From Mucilaginibacter sp. OK268 (GTDB lineage: Bacteria > Bacteroidota > Bacteroidia > Sphingobacteriales > Sphingobacteriaceae), in contig NZ_FNJV01000014.1 in assembly GCF_900103125.1 (NCBI RefSeq), positions 1-64,000 on the forward strand: DNA of 64,000 nucleotides, read 5' to 3'. Within the stretch, counting starts at the first letter, position 1. The number at the start of each line of letters is the position of its first letter. Made by a program: the position numbers and the translations under genes. The notes below the pieces were generated by a model. That model had not been told where the DNA came from, ran no database searches, and worked only from the letters and a program-made list of their open reading frames with translations. Below are positions 1-9,290 of the stretch, piece by piece.

Positions 1-149
1 GAAATAAAATCATCCATCGAATCTTCGCTGTTATTAAAAACCAAGTACCTTACCAAAAGCATTTGTTTGTATCATAGAAATCGCAATGACATATTCAATA
101 ATACGTTTTACCTTTATCTTGCTACCTTTATTTTATTAACCATCTAAGC

Positions 150-944
150 ATGAAAAGACGTTCATTCCTGAAAGCCTCGGCTTTAACGGCAGCGGCAGCC
201 GGTATATCAACCCATAGCAGCATGGCATCAACAGTAAAAGAAAAAAAGGGTACCGAGTTTTACGAGTTGCGTACCTATATTTTAAAAAACCAGGCGCAGC
301 AAAAACTGGTAGAAGATTATTTTCAGAATGCGGCTATCCCGGCTTTGAATAAACTGGGCAGTAAAAACATCGGCGTATTTACCGAACTAAAACCCGAAGG
401 GCAAACCAAAATTTACGCGCTCATCCCTTTCAGCAGCCTGGCCGATTTTTTAGCCGTGCAGGAAAAACTTAACCTCGACCCGGTTTACCTGGAAAAAGGA
501 GCTCCTTATTTAACCGCTCCTGCCACCGAGCCAGCTTATGAGCGTATCGAGAGCTCCTTGTTAAAAGCCTTTGCACATATGCCACAAATGGAGGTACCTA
601 AAAAAGGTCAGCGTATTTTCGAACTGCGCCGGTATGAGCACGCAACCGAAAACGCGGGCAAAAAGAAACTGGAAATGTTTAACGATGCCGGCGAGATAGA
701 TATTTTTAAAAAGCTGGGTTTTAATCCCGTGTTTTTTGGCGAAACTATCATCGGCGATCACCGCCCTAACCTCATCTATATGATCACGTTTGATGATCTG
801 GATGCCAAGGCCGCACACTGGAAAGCTTTCGGCTCCGACCCGGAATGGAAAAAGGTAAGCAGCATCCCCGATTACTCCGATGCCAAGCTGGTATCGCACA
901 TTACATCAACATTGTTACAGCCAACAGGGGCTTCGCAGGTTTAA
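150..944 (+). CDS. Tat-exported NIPSNAP family protein
   Basis: The 264-aa product opens with a twin-arginine signal (KRRSFLK followed by an Ala-rich hydrophobic stretch to about residue 26), so it is probably exported folded. Two NIPSNAP-type ferredoxin-like halves are visible: one from about residue 37 (FYELRTYILKN) and one from about residue 158 (RIFELRRYEHA). This duplicated alpha/beta-barrel arrangement is typical of Bacteroidota NIPSNAP proteins, whose biochemical role is not settled. The ATG at 150 places the signal peptide correctly. It stands alone on the plus strand, 320 bp before a second Tat-secreted protein. Family assignment is firm; function is unknown. Confidence 0.85.
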   Translation: MKRRSFLKASALTAAAAGISTHSSMASTVKEKKGTEFYELRTYILKNQAQQKLVEDYFQNAAIPALNKLGSKNIGVFTELKPEGQTKIYALIPFSSLADFLAVQEKLNLDPVYLEKGAPYLTAPATEPAYERIESSLLKAFAHMPQMEVPKKGQRIFELRRYEHATENAGKKKLEMFNDAGEIDIFKKLGFNPVFFGETIIGDHRPNLIYMITFDDLDAKAAHWKAFGSDPEWKKVSSIPDYSDAKLVSHITSTLLQPTGASQV

Positions 945-1264
945 TTGATCTGTTCGATTAATTGCAGAGAAATCTCTTTAAAGATCATCACAATTCGTTT
1001 GGCTGAAGCCGCCTTTCTTTTTATTATTTTCCGCCCCATAAATGGGACGGCAATGAATTTAGACCCTATTTAGGCATGTGTATTTTTATTCATTGCCGTT
1101 TGGCTTCAGCCAACGGACTAGGACTATTTCAACACACAAAAATGGCTTTAGCCTAACCTTTCGGATGAGCTTTTTTAAGAACATTTCACAGGAGGCAATA
1201 ATAAGTGCTTGCTTTTAGTGTTCATAATACACTATATTTACATTAACCAATTAAAAGTAAATCG
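945..1264. repeat. Intergenic palindromic dispersed repeat
   Basis: This 320-bp gap holds nested inverted repeats. GGCTGAAGCC at 1001-1010 pairs with GGCTTCAGCC at 1102-1111, and CGGCAATGAAT near 1049 pairs with ATTCATTGCCG near 1088. A third related half-site (ATGGCTTTAGCC) lies near 1141. The structure suggests a non-autonomous palindromic repeat of the kind scattered between genes in Sphingobacteriaceae. The last ~60 bp must hold the promoter of the following gene. Confidence 0.6.
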
Positions 1265-2149
1265 ATGACAACCAGACGTTCCTTTCTCAAAACTTCGGCA
1301 TTAATTTCTGCCGGACTTTTAGCGGCTCCGAACTTATTTGCTTACGATAAAAAGTATATCGGCCTGCAATTGTATACCGTACGTGATGCCATGTCAAAAG
1401 ACCCGGCAGCTGCTTTGGCTAAAGTTGCCCAGGTTGGCTATACCTCGGTAGAGGGCGCCACCTACACCGGCAACGAATTGTTTTACGGCATGGACGCTAA
1501 AGCATTCAAAGCGCTTTTAAAACAAAACGGCCTCATCATGCCAAGCGCGCATTACCGCCTGGGCGAAGAGCAGGTGAACGGCGCATCGCAAAAAGGCACA
1601 ATCCTGAATGATTGGGAAAAAGCGGTTACCGACGCGGCCGAAGTGGGTGTGAAATACATGGTGTGTGCTTATCTGTCGACACCAGAGCGCGGCAATTTGG
1701 ATCATTATAAAAAAATAGCCGAAGATTTTAACAAAGCAGGCGAGACCTGCAAAAAATCGGGCATACAACTTTGTTACCACAACCACGATTTTGAATTTGT
1801 ACAGGAAAACGGCAAATACCCTTACGAGATCCTGTTAGGGGCGACTGATAAAAACCTGGTAAAATTTGAAATAGACCTGTACTGGTTAACCAAAGCCAAC
1901 CAGGACCCTATCGCTTTAATTAATAAGCACCCGGGCCGTTTCCCGCTATGGCATGTAAAGGATCTGGATAAAACGCCTGAGCGCAAATTCACCGAGGTGG
2001 GCAATGGTATTATCGACTTTAAAAAGATATTCACCCAGGCAAATAAAGCAGGCCTAAAATACTTTTTTGTAGAGCAGGACGTTTGCCCCGGCGATCCTTT
2101 TGACAGTATCACCCAAAGCATTACCTACATTAAAAAGAATTTAGTTTAA
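1265..2149 (+). CDS. Tat-exported sugar phosphate isomerase/epimerase (TIM barrel)
   Basis: The 294-aa protein begins with a twin-arginine signal (TTRRSFLKTSAL). It then shows an AP-endonuclease-2-like xylose-isomerase TIM barrel: LQLYTVRDAM at about residue 35, HNHDFEF at about 171-177 and EIDLYW near 201. A WHVKD motif near 229 and an FVEQD motif near the end follow. The His, Glu and Asp residues in these motifs are the usual divalent-metal ligands of the family. Periplasmic members act on sugars or inositol derivatives, but the substrate cannot be read from sequence. It is monocistronic, followed by a palindromic repeat. Confidence 0.87.
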   Translation: MTTRRSFLKTSALISAGLLAAPNLFAYDKKYIGLQLYTVRDAMSKDPAAALAKVAQVGYTSVEGATYTGNELFYGMDAKAFKALLKQNGLIMPSAHYRLGEEQVNGASQKGTILNDWEKAVTDAAEVGVKYMVCAYLSTPERGNLDHYKKIAEDFNKAGETCKKSGIQLCYHNHDFEFVQENGKYPYEILLGATDKNLVKFEIDLYWLTKANQDPIALINKHPGRFPLWHVKDLDKTPERKFTEVGNGIIDFKKIFTQANKAGLKYFFVEQDVCPGDPFDSITQSITYIKKNLV

Positions 2150-2173
2150 AGTATGTTCAGGGTAAAAACCAAC

Positions 2174-2291
2174 TGTCATTTCGACAAACAGCGATGGACA
2201 AAGCGATGGAGTGAGGAGAAATCTTTTACTCCATGCTGTCTAAAATGATATATCGTAAAAGATTTCTCCTCGTACCTCGTTCGAAATGACA
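2174..2291. repeat. Long palindromic dispersed repeat
   Basis: A ~118-bp inverted repeat. TGTCATTTCGA near 2175 pairs with TCGAAATGACA near 2280, and GAGGAGAAATCTTTTAC pairs with GTAAAAGATTTCTCCTC further in. The arms enclose the centre near 2240. It lies just after the isomerase gene and could act as a terminator, but its size and form look like a dispersed intergenic element. Confidence 0.65.
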
Positions 2292-2451
2292 ACTTTTGTT
2301 GATATTGGATCCCTATCTATTATCCCAAACTCACGTTAGTTTAAAATTTCTGTTACAATAGCACATTCTATACAAAACCATCGTTTTATACTTAAAAGCG
2401 ATGGTTTTGTTGTTTCATACCCGATCGCTTCCTGCGTGGATTTTAAACAAT

Positions 2452-2598
2452 ATGGAAATGAAGATCGATATCAATATGATAAAGGGTCTGCTGATAGCAT
2501 TAGCAGCATCTTTCCTGTTTGCTTGCGCAGCAGAAGCACAGCAGGGCAAACAGATTAAACCCTTGCTTAAACAACAGGCTTTAGCGTATCAGGCTTAA
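2452..2598 (+). CDS. Possible short secreted peptide or gene remnant
   Basis: From the ATG at 2452 the frame reads a hydrophobic signal-like segment (IKGLLIALAASFLFACAAEA) and then only about 18 polar residues before stopping. It overlaps the 3' end of the convergent S41 gene by 18 bp. It could be the truncated start of a secreted protein whose body was lost, or a tiny exported peptide. No family is recognised and reality is uncertain. Confidence 0.25.
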   Translation: MEMKIDINMIKGLLIALAASFLFACAAEAQQGKQIKPLLKQQALAYQA

Positions 2599-4119
2599 GG
2601 CTTTTTGCAGGTCGGGGTCTGTTTTATTCACAATGTCCTCCGGGCTGTACTCCACCGGGTACTCGGGCATAATGCCGCGGCCAAAATCGTAACGTTTAGC
2701 AGCCGATACAAAACGCATCCAGGGGAAATCAACAATAACATGGGTATTGGGCAAAGTTAAATGCTGAATGGTGCCCCCGCTGCAAGCCTGCTCGTTACCG
2801 GCAGTTTCGCGGCCAACAAACACCACATCTTTACGCTGAGCCTTCAATGCGGCGGTAAACAAAGCAGCCGACGAAAATGTGGCCCCGTCAATTAGAACAA
2901 CTAATTTCCCCTTGTAATGATCAGATTTATATAAGGGCAACCTGCCGTACAGCTGTCCCCAGGCAGTAGGCCTGAATTTGATATGATAATAAGTGCCATC
3001 CTCCGGACCTGGCTCAAAACCTTCGTTAAAGCTTGATGTACGGGCGGTGTCAAAATAGCGTTCAAAACGGCTGATAGCGGGATTTGGGATACGGGCCTTT
3101 ACATCCTTAACAATGCTGAATGAACTATCGGCCAGGAATGACAGTAAGCGGATAGCCACACGAATATCGCCACCGGTATTATGCCGCATATCCAGGATCA
3201 GGTTTTTGATCCCCCGCTGATGTATCTGTTTAAAGGCTTCTTTGTAAATATTGGTATCGGCATACTGATAGGGCTTGGTGACAAACCATGCGGTCGGTTT
3301 GCCCTTTAAAAAGCGCAGGGGTAAATGATCTGTATCTTTCGCTTCTGTCCAATCGGCTAAATTATTGGTTTTTGCTGCGGGCGTATTTAATGTAGCGCCA
3401 GGGGCGAGGGCATTAACCACAAGGCTTTTTAATTTACCCTGTTTGTTACGCAGGGTAATATGATAGGGTGGCAACCAGTGATAATATTTGTTACAGGCAT
3501 CCTCAAATCCGCCATACTCGCTTAAAAAAACTTCTTTAAATGTTTCATTATATCCATCACCGCCATACAGGTCGTATCCGTGATCAACAATGGCTGCAAC
3601 CGGGGTATTGTTCATACTGATGATCTCGTCGCCGGTATTTAATTCGTTAGAATAATGATTAGTGATCCAGGCATGATGATTTTTCACCAGTACCTCAAAG
3701 GGCAAACGGGGAGACGAAGGTCCAGATGGTTTATATCCTACAGGATACTTTACCTGGGTATGCCCGCAGCGCAGATTGCTTATAAAAGGGTAAACGTGTG
3801 CTATAAAATCAGTTTCGGACAAAGGTTGATTGATAGAGGCTACTACATGGTCAAAAGTACGGCGCAGACTATCTGGTGGGGTAAAAACACCGTAGGCTGG
3901 GTGCATTTCTTTAATAACAGCCCACAGTATGGTCAGGTCATCATGCATAGCTTTTACCGGTAGTTTGTGGCTAATGATATCTGAACTTTCCGTTCCGGCA
4001 ATGTTTTGTTTTTTAGTATCGGTCTGATGACAACCGCCAACTATAAATAGGGTACATAAACAAGGAAAGATTATAAATACTGATTTTAAATTTATTTTCA
4101 TTGCAGATACTAACTTCAC
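2581..4119 (-). CDS. S41 family peptidase, lipoprotein
   Basis: A 512-aa lipoprotein; the likely start is the internal Met at 4101 (MKINLKSVF), which places a lipobox (VGGC) at the end of the signal peptide. The C-terminal half is a tail-specific-protease domain: LDMRHNTGGD, then DGATFSSAA with the candidate nucleophile Ser, then a downstream GRETAGN stretch. No PDZ domain is obvious, so it resembles the tricorn-like S41 lipoproteins of Bacteroidota. It is followed at 40 bp on the upstream side by an MFS transporter on the same strand, so the two may be co-transcribed. Substrate unknown. Confidence 0.85.
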   Translation of the reverse strand: MKLVSAMKINLKSVFIIFPCLCTLFIVGGCHQTDTKKQNIAGTESSDIISHKLPVKAMHDDLTILWAVIKEMHPAYGVFTPPDSLRRTFDHVVASINQPLSETDFIAHVYPFISNLRCGHTQVKYPVGYKPSGPSSPRLPFEVLVKNHHAWITNHYSNELNTGDEIISMNNTPVAAIVDHGYDLYGGDGYNETFKEVFLSEYGGFEDACNKYYHWLPPYHITLRNKQGKLKSLVVNALAPGATLNTPAAKTNNLADWTEAKDTDHLPLRFLKGKPTAWFVTKPYQYADTNIYKEAFKQIHQRGIKNLILDMRHNTGGDIRVAIRLLSFLADSSFSIVKDVKARIPNPAISRFERYFDTARTSSFNEGFEPGPEDGTYYHIKFRPTAWGQLYGRLPLYKSDHYKGKLVVLIDGATFSSAALFTAALKAQRKDVVFVGRETAGNEQACSGGTIQHLTLPNTHVIVDFPWMRFVSAAKRYDFGRGIMPEYPVEYSPEDIVNKTDPDLQKALSLIR

Positions 4120-4159
4120 AGGCGATCTAAAGATAATAAAAAGACCAGAATCTGCCTTT

Positions 4160-5518
4160 TCATTTTACCCTGTGCTCCCGGAACCTACTGAAAAAAACCA
4201 TGGCGAGTATGCAAAGCACACAACCGCAAATGCCGTTGAGCCGCAGGCCATAGTCGTGCCCGGGATCTTTACCATAAACGGTTAAAAACGCAAAAAGTGC
4301 TATACCCAGGGTTTGCCCCAGTTTTACAAAAAGATATTTCACCGCGAAAAACATCCCTTCACTGTTCTCGCCGGTTTCTTTGGCGTCGTTCTCGGCAATT
4401 TCGGCCAGGATGGCATTGGGTAATATACCCAGCGATGCCAGCGGGAACGATGTGCTTAACACCAGTATATAAACCTGCGCCGTTGGTGATAGCGGGAGCT
4501 TCCCCAGGAAAAATATGGCCACAAAAATGAGACTTAATAAGCCAAACGAAAAAAGCATAATTGGCTTTTTACCTATCCTTTTGGACAGGTAATTGATGAG
4601 CGGGTAAAACACCAATGAAAACAGCACCATAGATCCCATCAATATACCACCCATTGATTCGGGAAGACCCAACAGAACCGTTACAAAAAACAACAATCCA
4701 CTTGATATGATACTGAGGGCCATGTAGTACGAAAAATCGGAAATGAGATAGTATTTAAAGTTACGGCTGGTAAAAGTTAAGCGAATGGCCGCAAGTAAGG
4801 GCAGGTGCGTAGGCACGCTTCTCGAATATTTCTTTTCATCAATAGCCAGAACCGGTACCAGCATCACCAGGCCGGCAAAAATGCACAGCCCCAAAATGGT
4901 GTGTTGTACCGCAACATCCCGGTTTGGGGTATGCAGGATGTGCTGCACCAGGTCGGCAAAGTTATTAACCAGGGCAGATATGATAATGCCAACCACAAAA
5001 CCCACCTGCTGTAATGATGATAGTTTTACCTTTTCGGCACCGGTATGGGCCAATTCGGGCAGCAGGGCGTTGTAGGGAATAATATAGGCCGTTGCACCCA
5101 TAAAAAAACAAATGAGCGTAAAAGTAAGCCACATCGCGTTGGTAACACTTTCGCCTTTAACCAGCGGATAAAAAGTAAGCGAACAAAAAACAACAGCGGG
5201 TATAATGGCCCATTTCATAAAAGGGATGCGGCGCCCTTTGGCATTTTCGCTTTTATCACTTAGCGATGCAATAAAAGGATCAAATAGGGCATCAACAAAT
5301 CTGCCAGAAGCAGCAATGAGCGACATGATATTAAACACACCAAACACAAGTAGCTGAGGCACCAAAGGTATCAACCCGGCATTGGATGGTGGTAAATAAA
5401 AGTAGGGCAGCATCACAATGATAATATTGGTCATGATGCTCCAGCCTATCATTCCACAGGCGTAAGCAAGTTGTTTTGAAAGTGGCAGTTTAACAGCCGG
5501 CATATATGCAATATGCAA
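4160..5518 (-). CDS. MFS transporter, GPH (glycoside-pentoside-hexuronide):cation symporter type
   Basis: The 452-aa protein has about twelve hydrophobic helices and begins KLPLSKQLAYACGMIGWSI, the usual start of MelB-like symporters. Early conserved DALFDPFIASLSDKS and GRRIPFM motifs (about residues 75-100) mark the GPH family, which carries sugars with Na+ or H+. The start at 5518 or Met6 (5503) is equally possible. It lies immediately upstream of the S41 lipoprotein with 40 bp between them. The transported sugar cannot be told. Confidence 0.82.
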   Translation of the reverse strand: MHIAYMPAVKLPLSKQLAYACGMIGWSIMTNIIIVMLPYFYLPPSNAGLIPLVPQLLVFGVFNIMSLIAASGRFVDALFDPFIASLSDKSENAKGRRIPFMKWAIIPAVVFCSLTFYPLVKGESVTNAMWLTFTLICFFMGATAYIIPYNALLPELAHTGAEKVKLSSLQQVGFVVGIIISALVNNFADLVQHILHTPNRDVAVQHTILGLCIFAGLVMLVPVLAIDEKKYSRSVPTHLPLLAAIRLTFTSRNFKYYLISDFSYYMALSIISSGLLFFVTVLLGLPESMGGILMGSMVLFSLVFYPLINYLSKRIGKKPIMLFSFGLLSLIFVAIFFLGKLPLSPTAQVYILVLSTSFPLASLGILPNAILAEIAENDAKETGENSEGMFFAVKYLFVKLGQTLGIALFAFLTVYGKDPGHDYGLRLNGICGCVLCILAMVFFSRFREHRVK

Positions 5519-6129
5519 ATATTATATGGATGTGCGGATGTGCAAATATGCAGATTACAAATGATGGATAAATTGAATACTTTTTGATTTACTGAATTAT
5601 TGAGTTTTACTGAAAAGATAAATCGTTAAAGGATTGATGAATATGGGTTTGGAGGCATCAAGCATCATCCGGGCGTTACCTTCGGCCCGGGCTATCCGCT
5701 CATACGCCTGCAGGCATTAGGCGCCGGGCCGGTATCCGCTGCTATCCCTAACGCGGGTTGTCTGAATCAGGATTTACAGAATTTAAGGATTAACAGAATG
5801 AGTTTCCCGTCAGCAGAACAGCTTCGGGCGAAAGCGGGTAGAACAATGCTGGCCTGTGCGGTTGCAGGGGCATAGCGAACCTTACCCGAAGCGGGGATAA
5901 TGAGCGAACGAAGTAGAGGTAAGGTTTAGCAGTCCGTGGTTCTGTCCGGTTTGCAGGGCAAAGGCCATGTGCGGCAAAGAAGCATTTCTGGTGACTTGAT
6001 TTTTGGTTACTTTTTATCAAGAAAAAGTGACTGGCCCTCCCGCGGCCAAGAGCGGGTATACGCCAAGCAAAGCCGGCTCTGTACAGCATAGAGATTGCTT
6101 CGTGCCTCGCAATGACGCGTCATTCTGTT
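5519..6129. repeat. Mosaic of dispersed intergenic repeats
   Basis: No credible gene lies in these 611 bp. From left to right there is a GTGCGGATGTGCAAAT-type low-complexity stretch (5529-5550), a GC-rich block with short palindromes (5650-5757), and a TCTGAATCAGGATTTACAG motif (5760-5778). A ~250-bp block follows whose translation looks like an artefactual ORF, ending with GAGATTGCTTCGTGCC (6090-6105). These look like multicopy non-coding repeats stacked downstream of the oxidoreductase genes. Copy number cannot be judged from one window. Confidence 0.5.
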
Positions 6130-6945
6130 CTACAACCCTGAATAATAATCATACCCCTGTTCGGCCCAATAATCCGGCGGACGACTATCGCTAAAACTCA
6201 TGCTGCCAATCCGTTTTAGGTTTTTAATGCCATATTTAACCGGAATGATCAACCGCAGAGGGGCTCCATGATTGGGAGGCAGAGGCTTTTCATTAACCTC
6301 GTAAGCCAGCAGCGTTTGCGGGTGCATGGCGCTGGGCATATCTATGCCTACATAATACTCCGCATCAGGTGTCGCCAAACCCACATATTGCAATTGCGTT
6401 TCGGCACCGAGCTTAAAATGATTGATAAAATCGACGAACTTTACACCACCCCAGTGCGATATCTGATCCCAGCCTTCCACGCATTTAAAATCATAAATGA
6501 TATCTGTTTTGGGGAGGGCTTTAATGTCATCCAGCGTGATCTGCAATACTTCGCCGGTATGTTTTTTCACCTGTAGTTTCCAGGTGTCGATATCTATTTT
6601 ACCCTCTGAACCGATGTCGCTGTTATGGCGCACATTTTTGGCGGCCATTTCTTTGGGATAGGTTTTAACCAGGTTGTTATTACTAAAAACACGACGAAAG
6701 GCCAGTTCGGTTTTGTTTAAAGCCCTTCTTAAAGGTGCACGGGCACCCGCGGTTACAGTTCGCGCTTCTTCGGGCGAATTGTATAACCATTTCCAACCGC
6801 CATAAGCCACGCTTCCGGCTACAATAAAAGTACCGAACGAGAGGAAATTACGCCTCGAGATCTTCTGTTCAACGGTAAGCGGCTTTTTAGGGCTTTTATG
6901 CTTTTTACTGAATGGGTTTTTCATCACTTGGGGGTGTAATTTCAA
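6130..6945 (-). CDS. Molybdopterin-dependent oxidoreductase, MsrP/sulfite-oxidase fold
   Basis: A 271-aa protein with a twin-arginine signal (SRRNFLSFG, about residues 31-39), as expected for an exported molybdoenzyme. The Moco-binding domain contains DFKCVEGW with Cys155 as the likely Mo ligand, followed by WGGVKF. The C-terminal GAPLRLIIPVKYG stretch fits the sulfite-oxidase superfamily. It is the size of MsrP-type catalytic subunits. The start is either 6945 or Met8 (6924); both overlap the end of the cytochrome b gene, showing tight coupling. The cytochrome likely passes electrons to it. Methionine-sulfoxide reduction is a guess by similarity; the true substrate is unproven. Confidence 0.85.
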   Translation of the reverse strand: MKLHPQVMKNPFSKKHKSPKKPLTVEQKISRRNFLSFGTFIVAGSVAYGGWKWLYNSPEEARTVTAGARAPLRRALNKTELAFRRVFSNNNLVKTYPKEMAAKNVRHNSDIGSEGKIDIDTWKLQVKKHTGEVLQITLDDIKALPKTDIIYDFKCVEGWDQISHWGGVKFVDFINHFKLGAETQLQYVGLATPDAEYYVGIDMPSAMHPQTLLAYEVNEKPLPPNHGAPLRLIIPVKYGIKNLKRIGSMSFSDSRPPDYWAEQGYDYYSGL

Positions 6946-7612
6946 TAATGGGTTTAGGATCTTCGTTCACTACTTCAAATCCGGAGATCACCGACCGGAA
7001 ATTGTTCCACCCGGCCAGGATTACCTGCACCACATGGACCACAAAAAAAAGCACATAGCCTATCGTTAGCGCAAAATGAAGGATCCGGGCAAAATGATAA
7101 CCGCCACAAAGCCAGGTGAGGTAATAAAACTGCACCGGTTTATAAATAGCCAGGCCCGTTATCACCGACCCTATCCCCATCACAATGATGGCGGTATAAG
7201 CAATGCGCTGCGCCGCGTTATACTTGTTTTGTGGCGGCGCCATCTTGCGGATGTGCAGATCATGCAGCAACACCAGCCACGCTTCTTTAAATGATTTTTT
7301 TTGAGGCACCAATTCGCGCCACTCGCCCGATATGATGGTATACAGTACATACAAAATACCATTCAGCGTAAAAAACCACATAAACAAAAAGTGAAAAGCC
7401 ATCCCCTCCGAAAGACGGTGCGGGATACGCAAAGCGTTATAAAACCAATCGGGAAAAAAGCTGAAAAAGGTATACCCGAACAGCGTTATTTTATACTCAT
7501 CATTTGCCCAATAGATCAGCATCCCGCTCCAGATCATAATAGTGAGTATCGGAAAGTTTACCCAATGCGTCCAACGCATGGCTAAAGGATGTTTCTCTTT
7601 AATAACTTTCAT
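6905..7612 (-). CDS. Cytochrome b/b6 domain membrane protein
   Basis: The 235-aa protein has four to five membrane helices and several helix-embedded His residues: HPLAMRWTHWVNF at the N-terminus, HRLSEGMAFHFLF, and a C-terminal HFARILHFAL plus FVVHVVQV. This is the pattern of bis-haem b-type cytochromes of the Ni-hydrogenase/formate-dehydrogenase gamma type. Its 3' end overlaps the molybdoenzyme start by 20-41 bp, so it is probably the quinol-linked membrane partner of that enzyme. Confidence 0.85.
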   Translation of the reverse strand: MKVIKEKHPLAMRWTHWVNFPILTIMIWSGMLIYWANDEYKITLFGYTFFSFFPDWFYNALRIPHRLSEGMAFHFLFMWFFTLNGILYVLYTIISGEWRELVPQKKSFKEAWLVLLHDLHIRKMAPPQNKYNAAQRIAYTAIIVMGIGSVITGLAIYKPVQFYYLTWLCGGYHFARILHFALTIGYVLFFVVHVVQVILAGWNNFRSVISGFEVVNEDPKPIIEITPPSDEKPIQ

Positions 7613-7651
7613 CAGGTATAATTACTGAATTATTGAATTAGTGATTTTTCT

Positions 7652-8455
7652 TTACTTACTCACCGTGGCCGTTGTTGTTAGATTGGCCTTTGTTGCCGCT
7701 AAAATTTCGCCGTTGGTATTGTTTTGTACCAGGCCTATTACTTCCCAATCCTGAGTGTTTATTCCTTCGGGTATGGCAATAGTCGCATTGCCATTACCAC
7801 CGGCATTTATAGCCAGGTTCTGTATTTTGCGTACAATTTGAACATGCGATAAGGTACGCCCGCCGTTTTCGCCACGCTGCACTTTGGTTTGCGCTGCTTT
7901 TTGTACCAGTGCTAAAAGCAGGTTGGTGTTTTTTTCGGCGCCATTTACACGGTATTGTACCGTAATATGATCCTGTCCTTTTTGTGTATTAAGGGTTAAA
8001 GTTGCCGCAGGATTAGTCCGCAGGCCCGCGGTGATGGCATTGCGCAAAGTACCTTCTTCCGAGCCTACAAATTCCTTTTTACCGTTGACTACAATTTGCG
8101 GTGTATAAACCGATTGCAGGTTTAACCAATTCGCATATTCATTTTGGCGTTTGGAGTAGTCGGCGCTACTAAAAACATCCTTCCAACCCAGGCGGTTCCA
8201 GTAGTCCACATGAAAAGCCAGTATATAAACCTGCTTGTCCTTATCCTCTTTTTGTATCCGGGCTACCAGTTCATCGGCAGGCGGGCAACTGGAGCATCCC
8301 TCTGAGGTAAAAAGCTCTACCACAGCAAAACCTTTACCATCAGCTATCGCCTTATTTTTTACCGGGACATTGCCTTTAGGAATGATAAAGGCCGCTAATA
8401 CCATTACCGCGCTTATAAAACCGGCAGCAAGGGTAAATATTTTAATTGATCTCAT
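7652..8455 (-). CDS. DUF1223 thioredoxin-fold protein
   Basis: A 267-aa protein with an N-terminal signal anchor. It carries the DUF1223 hallmark VELFTSEGCSSCPPAD near residues 48-63, with a CSSC motif in a thioredoxin-like fold. AFHVDYWNRLGW and VYTPQIVVNG motifs are also characteristic. The family is a predicted secreted redox protein of unknown substrate. A consensus promoter identical in architecture to that of the nearby ECF sigma gene lies 30-60 bp upstream (8485-8515, minus strand). It is therefore likely a member of that sigma regulon. It also sits next to the molybdoenzyme pair. Confidence 0.85.
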   Translation of the reverse strand: MRSIKIFTLAAGFISAVMVLAAFIIPKGNVPVKNKAIADGKGFAVVELFTSEGCSSCPPADELVARIQKEDKDKQVYILAFHVDYWNRLGWKDVFSSADYSKRQNEYANWLNLQSVYTPQIVVNGKKEFVGSEEGTLRNAITAGLRTNPAATLTLNTQKGQDHITVQYRVNGAEKNTNLLLALVQKAAQTKVQRGENGGRTLSHVQIVRKIQNLAINAGGNGNATIAIPEGINTQDWEVIGLVQNNTNGEILAATKANLTTTATVSK

Positions 8456-8484
8456 ATTGCTATTGTTTGATATACGTTTTCCTG

Positions 8485-8515
8485 CTTAGTCGGGTTGCGT
8501 ACCGTAACCTTACAA
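8485..8515 (-). promoter_or_regulatory. ECF-type promoter of the DUF1223 gene
   Basis: On the minus strand TTGTAAGG (8515-8508) is followed by exactly 15 bases and CGACTAAG (8492-8485). The same boxes and spacing occur before the sigma gene (8646-8690) and the MXKDX gene (10749-10793). The start codon is 30 bases beyond the second box. Confidence 0.75.
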
Positions 8516-8645
8516 TAAATTTTATTTTTTCTTTGGGGATGCCAATTTGGTCGTATCAGCGCAAGTCATTTATACTTAATGAGGTATATGTAAATTTAAT
8601 TAATAAATAGGATTATATCACGGCAATTCAAAAAAACAAGTGCTG

Positions 8646-8690
8646 CTTTGTAAGGATTTAAACGCGCTTACGACTAATGGCTAAATGTTA
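8646..8690 (+). promoter_or_regulatory. Autoregulatory ECF-type promoter of the sigma gene
   Basis: CTTTGTAAGG (8646-8655), 15-base spacer, then CGACTAATGG (8671-8680) and TAAATGTTA. The element ends 16 bases before the sigma start codon, consistent with autoregulation common to ECF factors. The matching copy at 10749-10793 keeps both boxes, the spacing and the downstream TAAATGTTA. Confidence 0.75.
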
Positions 8691-8706
8691 TGAGTAAATT
8701 TAATCG

Positions 8707-9279
8707 ATGGTAACTGAAAAACAATCACTGGACCCGCACAACTGGGTGAAGGCTCATGCCGATTACCTGTATTCGTACACCCTGTCGCGCCTTAATGATG
8801 AAGAACAGGCCAAGGACCTGGTACAGGAAACCTTTTTGGCCGCTTTAGAAAAAGTTGACCGCTTTGAAGGCAAAAGCTCCGAGCGGACCTGGCTTACGGC
8901 CATCCTGAAAAATAAGATCATTGATGTTTATCGTAAAAAATCATCCGGGCTGGCGAACATCACCGAGAAAAAGGCCGAGGAAGAGCAAAAAGATTTTTTT
9001 GAGGAAGATACAGGTCATTGGACCGAAGCCCATCAACCACTGCCGCTTGGCATTGAAGATCTTGAACCGCTGCGGGCGAAAGAGTTTAGCCATATCCTGC
9101 AACTATGTATGCAAAAACTCCCGGCCATGTGGATGTCGGTTTTTACCATGAAACACATGGACGATGCCACTACCGAATTTATCTGCAGCGAGCTGCGGGT
9201 TACCCAGGCCAACTTTTGGGTTATTATTCACCGGGCCAAGCTTAGCCTGAGGGCCTGCCTTCAAAAAAATTGGATCTAA
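8707..9279 (+). CDS. ECF RNA polymerase sigma factor
   Basis: The 190-aa protein has a region 2 (DEEQAKDLVQETFLAALE, about residues 29-46, then TWLTAILKNKIIDVYRKK). Region 4 near the C-terminus (LPAMWMSVFTMKHMDDATTEFICSEL) carries the HTH ending WVIIHRAK. Size and layout are those of an ECF sigma factor. The gene is followed at 11 bp by a small zinc-finger protein, the usual anti-sigma arrangement. It has a motif-matching promoter upstream, so it is probably autoregulated. Likely targets in this window are the DUF1223 gene and the MXKDX-repeat gene. Confidence 0.92.
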   Translation: MVTEKQSLDPHNWVKAHADYLYSYTLSRLNDEEQAKDLVQETFLAALEKVDRFEGKSSERTWLTAILKNKIIDVYRKKSSGLANITEKKAEEEQKDFFEEDTGHWTEAHQPLPLGIEDLEPLRAKEFSHILQLCMQKLPAMWMSVFTMKHMDDATTEFICSELRVTQANFWVIIHRAKLSLRACLQKNWI

Positions 9280-9290
9280 AAACATTAACC

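Noticed and set aside
5790..6089. Minus-strand 99-codon frame
   Set aside because: Lies in a mosaic of dispersed repeats; composition and translation look like a repeat artefact, not a protein.
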